In this document: piece after piece, positions 1 through 5,484 of the stretch
Layout: every line of letters starts with the position of its first letter
Numbering within the stretch: the first letter of the stretch is position 1
Source: Dorea sp.
GTDB lineage: Bacteria > Bacillota > Clostridia > Lachnospirales > Lachnospiraceae
DNA: 37,893 bases
Assembly: GCA_022769185.1 (NCBI GenBank)
Contig: JALEKG010000043.1
Location: 1 to 37,893, forward strand
Direction: 5' to 3'
The notes under the pieces: generated by a model
Told to the model about the DNA's origin: nothing
Databases searched by the model: none
The model's input: only the letters and a program-made list of their open reading frames with translations
Made by a program: the position numbers and the translations under genes

Positions 1-114
1 CGTTCCTTTGCTGTTAGCGTCCCGGTCTCTTTTTTGTCTCTTTAAAAGCCAGACTATGTATCCAAGTACGATTGGCAGGGCTACTGTGTATGTCTGCATC
101 AATATTTCTTTCAT
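1..114 (-). CDS. Holin-like small membrane protein, 5' part only
   Basis: The minus strand reads from an ATG at 114 to the window edge with no stop, giving about 38 residues starting MKEILMQTYTVALP. Residues 8-25 form one hydrophobic helix, followed by a basic stretch (KRQKRDRD). A GAGGTGA ribosome site lies just upstream. The position, last gene after the tail-tip genes, is where siphophage lysis genes sit, so a holin or holin-associated protein is the natural guess. No domain is diagnostic in the visible part. The endolysin would lie outside the window. Confidence 0.6.
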   Translation of the reverse strand, partial: MKEILMQTYTVALPIVLGYIVWLLKRQKRDRDANSKGT

Positions 115-144
115 GCGTCACCTCGTAAATAATTTTCTGCAAAA

Positions 145-164
145 TAAAAAGACCTCTACGGTCT
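145..164 (-). terminator. Weak minus-strand terminator
   Basis: On the minus strand AGACC, a 5-nt loop and GGTCT form a short stem followed by a T run (145-149). It sits behind a stronger terminator at 205-232, so the two may act in tandem to close the upstream membrane-protein transcript before the holin-like gene. Confidence 0.4.
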
Positions 165-204
165 TGCTCTGGTCTCTCTCATATGTCACCTGCTTTCTGG
201 GCAC

Positions 205-232
205 AAAAAAACCGCAGGCAACTGACCTACGG
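205..232 (-). terminator. Terminator of the 276-983 gene
   Basis: On the minus strand an 8-bp stem (ACCGTAGG / CCTGCGGT, one mismatch) around a short loop is followed by seven T residues. It lies 44 nt past the stop of the 276-983 gene. With the promoter at 1007-1034 it makes that gene a separate transcription unit. Confidence 0.65.
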
Positions 233-275
233 TAATTTTCTGTTTCTATATTTTATTTATATATTAATACCACAA

Positions 276-983
276 CTATTTAGCGTCATTTTTAACTGTC
301 ATTGAATTTATATCCATAACTTTCTCTTTTTCTTTAGAATAAGATACTATTCTGTTTATATATAATCCGCCAAAATAAAGTGTTAAAACTTCGATAGCAA
401 CAAATACGCCACAGTATAAACGAGAAACTGGAACTATGTCATGGTTGCATATCATGAATATGCCAATTATGATGGGACATATAATAAGCAACCCTAACAT
501 GAGATAATAATAAACATAATTAGTTTTCTTAATAAAAGGTTCATTCCGCGTCTCGTTAAAAAGGTAATGGTCGAATCCGTTTTTTGAAGTATCTTTACAG
601 TAGGCAAAAATACTTTCTTCAAGCATAAATATATAATGTGCTTCTTTGATAAACCGCGTAGTTAGATCTAACCATATTAAGCCAAAAAGACTACACACCC
701 CAGGTAATATAACAGTAACAAGAAAAGCAATAGTATTCCTGGATTCTGGAAGTACACTAGAATCGTGAAGATATTGATTAAAATTATTTATCGTCACTCC
801 ATCAAATTTTTGTATTGTTTCATATAGGATATTAAATTGTGATAAGATAATTCCTAACAATACTCCTAAAAAAGCAAGCCAAATACTTACAATAGTAAAT
901 TCAAAAGAATATAAAGTTCGCTCTTCTTCTTTGAGAGTCTGATATTCCTTTAACATGATTTCTATTTTTGTACTATCATCCAT
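276..983 (-). CDS. Four-helix membrane protein, autonomous moron
   Basis: 235 residues with four hydrophobic helices (about 28-50, 86-108, 156-178 and 188-209), a charged N-terminus predicted to be helical, and a soluble region at about 110-150. I do not recognise the family. The ATG at 983 has an AAAGGAG site. The gene is clearly AT-richer than the tail genes beside it, and it has its own sigma-A promoter (1007-1034) and its own terminator (205-232) while lying between tail-tip and lysis genes. This is the standard layout of a lysogenic-conversion gene expressed from the prophage. Superinfection exclusion or another membrane-acting defence is possible, but that is inferred from context only. 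Confidence 0.75.
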   Translation of the reverse strand: MDDSTKIEIMLKEYQTLKEEERTLYSFEFTIVSIWLAFLGVLLGIILSQFNILYETIQKFDGVTINNFNQYLHDSSVLPESRNTIAFLVTVILPGVCSLFGLIWLDLTTRFIKEAHYIFMLEESIFAYCKDTSKNGFDHYLFNETRNEPFIKKTNYVYYYLMLGLLIICPIIIGIFMICNHDIVPVSRLYCGVFVAIEVLTLYFGGLYINRIVSYSKEKEKVMDINSMTVKNDAK

Positions 984-1006
984 TTGCTATCATCTCCTTT
1001 AAATGA

Positions 1007-1034
1007 ATTATACCATAAATTAACCAATCATCAA
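1007..1034 (-). promoter_or_regulatory. Promoter of the membrane moron
   Basis: Minus strand: TTGATG (1029-1034), 16-bp spacer, perfect TATAAT (1007-1012), then the AAAGGAG site and the ATG at 983. It lies in the only intergenic gap in this part of the tail operon. Confidence 0.7.
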
Positions 1035-1045
1035 CATCCATCACA

Positions 1046-1453
1046 TTATTCAACTTCTTTCCACAAACTCTCTGTTCCTGTCGCTCCAGGCTCCCATACA
1101 TTATTGTCAATCAGTGACTCCCATGTCTTGCCGTTGTGAGTAACCTTATCACCTGCCATGTACGGATTCGTGCTGTCTGGCTGTTCCCATTCTGGAATCA
1201 CGTTCGCATTCGGGATAAGCACTTTTGCAAAAAGAGACGGTGCGGCATGTGGTGTCCAATCGTCCTGTGAAGTATGGTCTTGCAGAACTTTGTATATTGT
1301 TCCGTTATGTTCCAATCTCTTACCTGCGGAGTATGCTTTCCCACTTTTCCATTTTTCCACAAAATCGGGATAATTAAGAATTTCTTCATCGGCCATAGCA
1401 TCAGTCTGTCCTTCAAGAAGTTTCCGCATTTGCCTTGCCTGCTCTTTCGTCAT
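1046..1453 (-). CDS. Tail-tip protein with two CBM5/12-like repeats
   Basis: 135 residues. After an N-terminal helix (about 1-35) come two carbohydrate-binding type 5/12 (chitin-binding-like) repeats. The first has KAYSAGKRLEHNGTIYKVLQ and the tail W-x-P (about 37-70). The second has YMAGDKVTHNGKTWESL and W-E-P-G (about 97-130). Such repeats hold a small aromatic patch that binds polysaccharide. The protein is probably a structural part of the tail tip that contacts the cell wall. The ATG overlaps the stop of the upstream gene (1450-1453), so the two are translationally coupled. Confidence 0.75.
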   Translation of the reverse strand: MTKEQARQMRKLLEGQTDAMADEEILNYPDFVEKWKSGKAYSAGKRLEHNGTIYKVLQDHTSQDDWTPHAAPSLFAKVLIPNANVIPEWEQPDSTNPYMAGDKVTHNGKTWESLIDNNVWEPGATGTESLWKEVE

Positions 1454-1743
1454 TCTGCCACCCCCATAATAATATTTAATGCTTCGTCAGCTGACAGCTC
1501 CGGTTCTGGTTCTGCCGGATTATCAACTAGTGTCCACGCCTGCACAATATCTGTATCAGTCTGTTCCCAGTGCGATTCATAGTGCTTTCCATCTGGTGCG
1601 TCCGTAGGCATGTCTGTATGGGTTACTGGAAGGTATCCCATATCCAGAAGGATTTCTTCTGGTGGGTTAAATATTGTCTTTCCGTTGTAATCTACTTTCT
1701 TCGGGGCACTTCTGAGAGCGCCGTTTACTAATTTTGCGTACAA
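1450..1743 (-). CDS. Small tail accessory protein (XkdW-like)
   Basis: 97 residues starting MYAKLVNGALRSAPKKV and ending in an acidic, proline-rich tail. The opening pattern (YxKLxNGxLxxAPxxV, then NPPEEILLDMGY) is common in short proteins encoded just after tail fibre genes in Firmicutes phages, some annotated XkdW-like. Its role is unknown; assembly of, or attachment to, the fibre is usual speculation. It lies 4 nt downstream of the 1748-2056 gene and overlaps the next one, so it is expressed as part of the tail-tip string. Confidence 0.65.
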   Translation of the reverse strand: MYAKLVNGALRSAPKKVDYNGKTIFNPPEEILLDMGYLPVTHTDMPTDAPDGKHYESHWEQTDTDIVQAWTLVDNPAEPEPELSADEALNIIMGVAE

Positions 1744-1747
1744 TTTA

Positions 1748-2056
1748 TCAACTCCTTTTTGTTAGTCCAAAATACGGGTTTTTCCCAATCGAAATTACTA
1801 CCAAAATTTTAACAGTTTTATCCTTAAAAGTTACTTTCCCATGTTCATCTACATTCGCAATTCCCCTATTGGCATCAAAACTGTCATAACAATTTGCATA
1901 TTTTACGTCATACATATAATATGTTTTAGTGGTATCAACTTTGATATATTGTCTAAAATCTCCAGATGATATACTTTTATAAGCATCCATATCTATAAGG
2001 TTATCATCTACTTCTTCCCATTCTTGCATCATCATCCTTCTTCTCAGGAGCGACAT
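1748..2056 (-). CDS. Tail-tip adhesin module C (phase-variable, now OFF)
   Basis: 102 residues beginning MSLLRRRMMMQEWEE. The RRR(M/I/L)-rich start is shared with the genes at 2185-2643 and 2824-3180. The rest (NLIDMDAY, a YIKV..TKTYYMYDV stretch, then CYDSFDANRGI) resembles the 2824-3180 protein (NLINDTY, YIPV..TQKYVIYCN, CYDFDENHIG), so both likely share one beta-sandwich fold. I infer an exchangeable receptor-binding or fibre-tip module. The ATG at 2056 has a GGGGGCG site. It is preceded by the leader ORF, 7-bp repeats and hairpin at 2077-2155, whose current frame would leave the gene unexpressed or weakly expressed. Confidence 0.6.
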   Translation of the reverse strand: MSLLRRRMMMQEWEEVDDNLIDMDAYKSISSGDFRQYIKVDTTKTYYMYDVKYANCYDSFDANRGIANVDEHGKVTFKDKTVKILVVISIGKNPYFGLTKRS

Positions 2057-2076
2057 AAAATCGCCCCCAATTCATT

Positions 2077-2118
2077 AAAAAAGACTTGACAACCGCCGGA
2101 ATTTAAGCGGTCAACAAG
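2077..2118 (-). terminator. Attenuator hairpin before adhesin C
   Basis: Minus strand: arms at 2107-2118 (CTTGTTGACCGC) and 2085-2096 (GCGGTTGTCAAG) form a 12-position stem with one T-T mismatch and two G-U pairs, closed by a 10-nt loop. TCTTTTTT follows (2077-2084). It has the form of an intrinsic terminator placed between the leader ORF and the adhesin start at 2056. In the OFF frames the leader stops at TGA in the left arm or at TAA in the loop. In the third frame it reads across the whole hairpin. Confidence 0.65.
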
Positions 2119-2155
2119 CCTGCGTTCTGCGTTCTGCGTTCTGCGTTCTCAGCAT
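2111..2155 (-). CDS. Leader peptide ORF 1 (14 aa, OFF frame)
   Basis: ATG at 2155 with an AAAGGACGG ribosome site 9 nt upstream. It encodes MLRTQNAERRTQAC and stops at TGA (2111-2113), inside the left arm of the hairpin. Most of the peptide comes from the four 7-bp repeats. The distance from the ATG to the read-through frame is 9 + 7n nt for n repeats, so n = 3 or 6 would put the leader in the frame that crosses the hairpin, and n = 4 (present) does not. In the ON frame it would encode a C-terminus like that of leader 2 (CQVFF versus CQAFF). Confidence 0.55.
   Translation of the reverse strand: MLRTQNAERRTQAC
2121..2148 (-). repeat. 7-bp tandem repeat x4
   Basis: Four perfect copies of TGCGTTC on the plus strand (GAACGCA on the minus strand). 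The unit contains no stop codon in any frame. Its length is 1 modulo 3, so gain or loss of one copy shifts the frame of leader ORF 1. It lies just inside the leader ATG and before the hairpin at 2077-2118. Confidence 0.9.
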
Positions 2156-2181
2156 TATAATTTACCGTCCTTTCTTGTCAA
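2154..2181 (-). promoter_or_regulatory. Consensus promoter-like element over leader 1
   Basis: Minus strand: perfect TTGACA (2176-2181), 16-bp spacer, perfect TATAAT (2154-2159). The -10 element overlaps the leader ATG, so a transcript starting here would lack the leader start and begin at the repeats. It may be a real internal promoter or a by-product of the leader sequence. A similar element stands at the other locus (2788-2816). Confidence 0.5.
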
Positions 2182-2184
2182 GGG

Positions 2185-2643
2185 TTATCTGCCATAAATT
2201 TCTATAACCGCCTGTTCGTCTCCTTCTACATACGGATAGAATGACATTTGCATGTATGCTCCTGGTGCTGTTGACCTCGGGGTATTCATAATCGCACCGA
2301 TGGCATTTCCTCCGCTCCAACCACTTTCATAACCTGCGAATCCCATTGCAATACCATCCGCGATGTGCACGTGAGCTATCATTTCAACTGCATACACATC
2401 ACTATTGTTTCTAGGCGTAAACGGAGCCATTTCTCCAATACCAATTCTAAATAAAGTGGTGTTCGAAGTTTTTGGGATATTTCCATGTATCAAAAATTCC
2501 GTACATCTATATGTTGATAAATCAATTTGTTTTTTATGCTCACTTGGCGTAAGTGTAACAGTATCAAGTAATTTAAACTCAGCCATATTTTCGTCCTCCA
2601 ATCCAATAGCCATCATGATTCTCCGTCTCGATGAGATGCTCAT
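2185..2643 (-). CDS. Tail-tip adhesin module B (phase-variable, now ON)
   Basis: 152 residues starting MSISSRRRIMMAIGLEDEN, with the same RRR-rich start as the adhesin genes on either side but an unrelated body (FKLLDTVTLTPSEHKKQIDL, then a glycine-rich GFAGYESGWSGGNAIG segment). That pattern suggests a conserved attachment end and an exchangeable binding domain. The ATG at 2643 overlaps the TGA (2640-2642) of leader ORF 2 in an ATGA arrangement, so it is translationally coupled to the leader when the 5-bp repeat count keeps the leader in the present frame. Function as a receptor-binding tip protein is inferred. Confidence 0.6.
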   Translation of the reverse strand: MSISSRRRIMMAIGLEDENMAEFKLLDTVTLTPSEHKKQIDLSTYRCTEFLIHGNIPKTSNTTLFRIGIGEMAPFTPRNNSDVYAVEMIAHVHIADGIAMGFAGYESGWSGGNAIGAIMNTPRSTAPGAYMQMSFYPYVEGDEQAVIEIYGR

Positions 2644-2804
2644 AAGAACACCTCATTTCCATCGAAAAACGCTTGACAGCTACCGAATTTTAGATAGCAA
2701 TCAAGCGTGCTGTGCTGTGCTGTGCTGTGCTGTGCTGTGCTGTGCTGTGCTGTGCTGTGCTGTGCTGTGCTGTGCTGTGCTGTCAGGATTTTACTTTTGC
2801 TCAT
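2640..2804 (-). CDS. Leader peptide ORF 2 (54 aa, ON frame)
   Basis: ATG at 2804 lies behind AGGAGGAGG. After eight or so residues (MSKSKILT) the peptide is built of the five-residue period STAQH, encoded by the 5-bp repeat. It then reads across the hairpin (LDCYLKFGSCQAFF...) and ends at TGA overlapping the ATG of the adhesin at 2643. The other two frames after the repeat stop at TGA in the left arm (GCT TGA) or TAA in the loop (ATC TAA). The segment after the repeat is similar to the ON-frame peptide of leader 1. I see it as a regulatory leader whose translation, rather than its product, matters. Confidence 0.6.
   Translation of the reverse strand: MSKSKILTAQHSTAQHSTAQHSTAQHSTAQHSTLDCYLKFGSCQAFFDGNEVFL
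2664..2705 (-). terminator. Attenuator hairpin before adhesin B
   Basis: Minus strand arms at about 2693-2705 (CTTGATTGCTATC) and 2672-2683 (GTAGCTGTCAAG) form a 12-position stem with one mismatch and G-U pairs around a TAAAATTCG-type loop. CGTTTTTC follows (2664-2671). It is homologous in layout, outer CTTG...CAAG pairs and loop to the hairpin at 2077-2118. In the current frame ribosomes on leader ORF 2 cross it. Confidence 0.6.
2707..2783 (-). repeat. 5-bp tandem repeat, about 15.4 copies
   Basis: An uninterrupted 77-bp run with period 5 (GTGCT on the plus strand, AGCAC on the minus strand). No frame through it contains a stop. The unit length is 2 modulo 3, so each slip changes the frame of leader ORF 2. 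A perfect run of this length is expected to be unstable by slipped-strand mispairing. Confidence 0.95.
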
Positions 2805-2816
2805 TTTCCTTGTCAA
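2788..2816 (-). promoter_or_regulatory. Promoter-like element over leader 2
   Basis: Minus strand: TTGACA (2811-2816), 17-bp spacer, TAAAAT (2788-2793, one mismatch to consensus). The leader ATG (2804) lies in the spacer. It mirrors the element at 2154-2181, including the shared TTGACAAG start. Whether it is used is unknown. Confidence 0.4.
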
Positions 2817-2823
2817 CCTCCTC

Positions 2824-3180
2824 CTACGCAATTCGTTTGAAATATGCGTCACCTGCTACATTTAATCCCCAGAACATTACATAGAATGTTCCATTTAATG
2901 GCACTATCTCCGTATCTTTGTTACTTACAAATGCTACTGCACCAATATGATTCTCATCAAAATCATAGCAATGTATGTACGCAGGCACCCACGATGAATT
3001 ACAATAAATCACATACTTTTGTGTATCTTTCACCGGTATATAACCCGTTCTATTTCCGTAAGCTGTGAAGCTTTGAGGATTTCCATCTTTATCAAGATAG
3101 TAATCTCGATACGTATCATTAATTAAATTTACGTTTAGTGGAATCACACCCTCTGTTTCCTGCAAAAGTCTACGACGCAC
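2824..3180 (-). CDS. Tail-tip adhesin module A (not switchable)
   Basis: 118 residues starting at GTG 3180: MRRRLLQETEGVIPLNVNLI. The RRR start is shared with modules B and C, and the body resembles module C (NLINDTY, YIPV..KYVIYCN, HCYDFDEN, then a short FYVMFWG strand). The start overlaps the end of the upstream fibre gene (3170), giving direct translational coupling with no repeat or hairpin between them. This module should therefore be made whenever the fibre is. A small beta-rich cell-binding tip is inferred. The stop is followed at once by the AGGAGGAGG of leader ORF 2. Confidence 0.6.
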   Translation of the reverse strand: MRRRLLQETEGVIPLNVNLINDTYRDYYLDKDGNPQSFTAYGNRTGYIPVKDTQKYVIYCNSSWVPAYIHCYDFDENHIGAVAFVSNKDTEIVPLNGTFYVMFWGLNVAGDAYFKRIA

Positions 3181-4617
3181 TTGCAGTCACCTCCCAACTC
3201 TGTGCACACAAACACCCTTCTAAAATGCTTATTTCGTAAATCTTATTTACATCAACCGAGAATCCCGAAGGAATCTTAATCGCGTCTGGAATGCTCAATG
3301 TAGTAGCCGTTGCTCCGCTTTTGAATACAAAATGATACTCCGAAACAATACTGGTATCTGTAGGTTCTGCCAGTGTGATTGTAAGTTCTGCCATTTCCGG
3401 GAAGATGTAGAGCTTATTTGCTTCCAGTTCCACTGTTGTATCGGTGGACAGCTTCTCAATCCTTACCGTTCCGCCAGAACCACCAGAACCTTCGGGAATT
3501 GTCACCGTCACCGCACCAGAGCCGTCATATTCTGCCGTTACCGCACCACTGAATGTAAGCTTCTGCGGATTCGGGAGCTTATCTGGAATTGTAATACCAT
3601 CAATCAAGGCTTTAAGGGCAACACCTTGCGACGCAGACAAAGGTTTGTTACTCACATTCGTGGTCAGATTATCAATGATGTCAGAGACATTAATCTTGCT
3701 GGTTGTGATGGCATCAATCAGTGACTTATTACTTTTGATATAGGCTACAACCTCAGACATCTGGTCAAGTGTGGTATCATCACTATCTGCCAGTGCATTG
3801 AGCCTTTCAATCAATCCCTGCAATAACAGGCGGATGTCGTTATGCGCTGTATCTGATACGTTATGTTCTGATACTTTACTTTCTGCTGTACCAGATGCTT
3901 CCGCTCCCACATCAGCCGCTGTTTTTGGGATTTCGATTTTCAGAGCATAATTAGATAGATCTTGATGTTCCGTCAAAAATCCGCTGTCGTTTTGAAGATC
4001 AGAAGTCTTGGATGGAATCTCATCAAAAGACGCCGCACCGATATTGGTTCTCGCCTGTTGCTTCTGATCATCTGACAAAGTCTGAGGTTGATATTCGACT
4101 GCGTAACTAGGATGCCCCTCCATATACGCTTCAACAGCCTGTGCAATCTGTTCTGCTGATACACTTCCACCTAAGTTTGCCAGAATGTATTCAATGATGT
4201 CTGGATTCTCCTGTTCAATCTGTTCGGTTACTTCCAAGCCTTCGAGAACTTCACACTCTTTATTCAGTGTTGTGTTCCATTCGTTTTTAATTGTTCCGTC
4301 CGTAGCTGATTTTACCGCACAAACGATAAAACTTACGTGCCCTTTGTATGCTGTTACCTTTCTGGTAAGTTCCCACGAAAAAATAACATAATCTCCATCC
4401 GTGGTTAAATCTTCGACTATGTAAATGTCCCCGTCACCATTTGCATTTCGGAAGTTTACCCGAACACCGATTGCAGACAGATCAACACCATTATTCCCGA
4501 CGAGCTTTGGAAATCGGAACCAGATGCGCTTTGCTTTTTCATCGGATTCTACACCGAGTTTTTTGTACTTATCCGGGACAGTAACCAGGCTTCTTCCAAT
4601 GTCATACCATCAGCCAT
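3170..4617 (-). pseudogene. Upper tail fibre, BppU-like N-terminus, frameshifted start
   Basis: The coding potential runs without a stop from about 4607 to 3170 (about 480 residues): a BppU-like N-terminal domain (LVTVPDKYKKLGVESDEKAK, RVNFRNANGDGDIYIVED, FSWELTRKVTAYKG), a coiled or fibrous middle (NIGAASFDEIPSK, VSEHNVSDTAHNDIRLLLQG, DDTTLDQMSEVVAYIK), a Gly/Ser hinge (EGSGGSGG) and a C-terminal beta domain. The natural start, ATG at 4617 overlapping the TGA of the upstream gene, encodes MADGMTLEEAWLL and is one nucleotide out of frame. Adding one base near 4600 would give the expected IGRSLVTVP. In frame, only a weak TTG (4237) is left, which loses the N-terminal domain. The cause is either a real mutation or a sequence error. 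Confidence 0.75.
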
Positions 4618-4921
4618 TCTGCTTCACCTCCATCTTGTCAGTTGTGATTCGGTATCCGTCCTTTTCTCCGACCACGTATACCTTAAAGCTGTTTCTCTCC
4701 AGTGCTTCTGCTGGAATCTCACATGCATTATTAATCAGTGGCACAGGATGCTCCTTTCGGAGCACCGTAAACACCGCCGCTTTTCTGCACCAGTTCCACT
4801 CTGGCGAAAATAAAAATTCCGCTCGGAGATAGCCTTTCGTGCCTTTCGCGATATTTGAAAAGTCACAGGCTGGATCCGGACGGATTGTCTGGCCAGATAT
4901 GATAAATCTTAAAATTCGCAT
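4610..4921 (-). CDS. Small tail protein of unknown function
   Basis: 103 residues starting MRILRFIISGQTIRPDP. The sequence looks like a compact beta-rich domain (GYLRAEFLFSPEWNWCRKAA, then SFKVYVVGEKDGYRI). Proteins of this size and start lie between the tail endopeptidase and the BppU-like fibre in many Firmicutes siphophages, so a baseplate or fibre-linker role is likely. Its TGA (4610-4612) overlaps the ATG of the fibre gene (4617), an ATGGCTGA coupling. I cannot name the family. Confidence 0.65.
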   Translation of the reverse strand: MRILRFIISGQTIRPDPACDFSNIAKGTKGYLRAEFLFSPEWNWCRKAAVFTVLRKEHPVPLINNACEIPAEALERNSFKVYVVGEKDGYRITTDKMEVKQNG

Positions 4922-4932
4922 AGAATCACTCC

Positions 4933-5472
4933 TTATTTTGAACGCTCTTCACTGCACCCGATGTCTCTCTTATCCGACCACGGGCTAAATGTTTCATTCT
5001 CGCCGTACGCCCGGACTCTTACTGTAGCATACTGCACGCCGCTCTCATTATCCTGTTTGAAACATCCAGTGATAAATTCATCACATCCTTCGCTTAAAAT
5101 CAGATAAGTATTGATTGTTTCATATTCTTTCTTTGCACCATCAGGCTTTGTAATCTCCACCTTATAGGATGTCGCATCTTCTACAGGCTTCCATGTAACA
5201 ATTAAATTTGATTTTCTGGCAAAGTAATTCTTATGCCAATATATAGCACTATTGACCTCCGGCATGTCAAGCACCATCTTTGAGATGTAATCCTGTACAG
5301 CATTACCGATCGATACTTTCGCCTCATCTGAGAGTTCTACTTCCACGTCTGGAACCCCTGTATATCCATATTCCGACAGCGGTTTATAAAGCGGTGAGCA
5401 TGCCAGCGCTGTTGTTGAAATCATCATTGCCAGTATCATTGTAATCGCTAATAATTTCGTTAATTTCTTCAT
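4933..5472 (-). CDS. Secreted FN3-like protein inside the tail operon
   Basis: 179 residues. Residues 1-24 form a clear signal peptide (KK start, hydrophobic core AITMILAMMISTTALA). The Cys just after it lacks the usual Leu at -3, so a lipoprotein is possible but not clear. Residues about 85-170 have the strand pattern of a fibronectin type III domain (LIVTWKPVEDATSYKVEI, then YATVRVRAYGENETFSPWSD). The start has an AAAGGAA site. A signal peptide is odd for a tail part, because virion proteins assemble in the cytoplasm. It may be exported to the cell surface late in infection or anchor on the envelope; that is inference. Confidence 0.65.
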   Translation of the reverse strand: MKKLTKLLAITMILAMMISTTALACSPLYKPLSEYGYTGVPDVEVELSDEAKVSIGNAVQDYISKMVLDMPEVNSAIYWHKNYFARKSNLIVTWKPVEDATSYKVEITKPDGAKKEYETINTYLILSEGCDEFITGCFKQDNESGVQYATVRVRAYGENETFSPWSDKRDIGCSEERSK

Positions 5473-5484
5473 ATTTTTTCCTTT

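Noticed and set aside
2707..2783. CRISPR-like or satellite array
   Set aside because: Period is 5 bp with no spacers, so it is a simple tandem repeat.
2405..2884. Plus-strand frame with AVLCC repeats over the 5-bp tract
   Set aside because: Any frame through the pentamer repeat is open, so length alone means nothing. All neighbouring genes and ribosome sites are on the minus strand.
1748..3180. Diversity-generating retroelement
   Set aside because: No reverse transcriptase and no template/variable repeat pair is visible in the window; the tail-tip variation signal is repeat-based.
4425..4832. Long plus-strand frame across the tail fibre start
   Set aside because: It lies antisense to the BppU-like domain and has no promoter or ribosome site. 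The minus-strand reading has recognisable family motifs.
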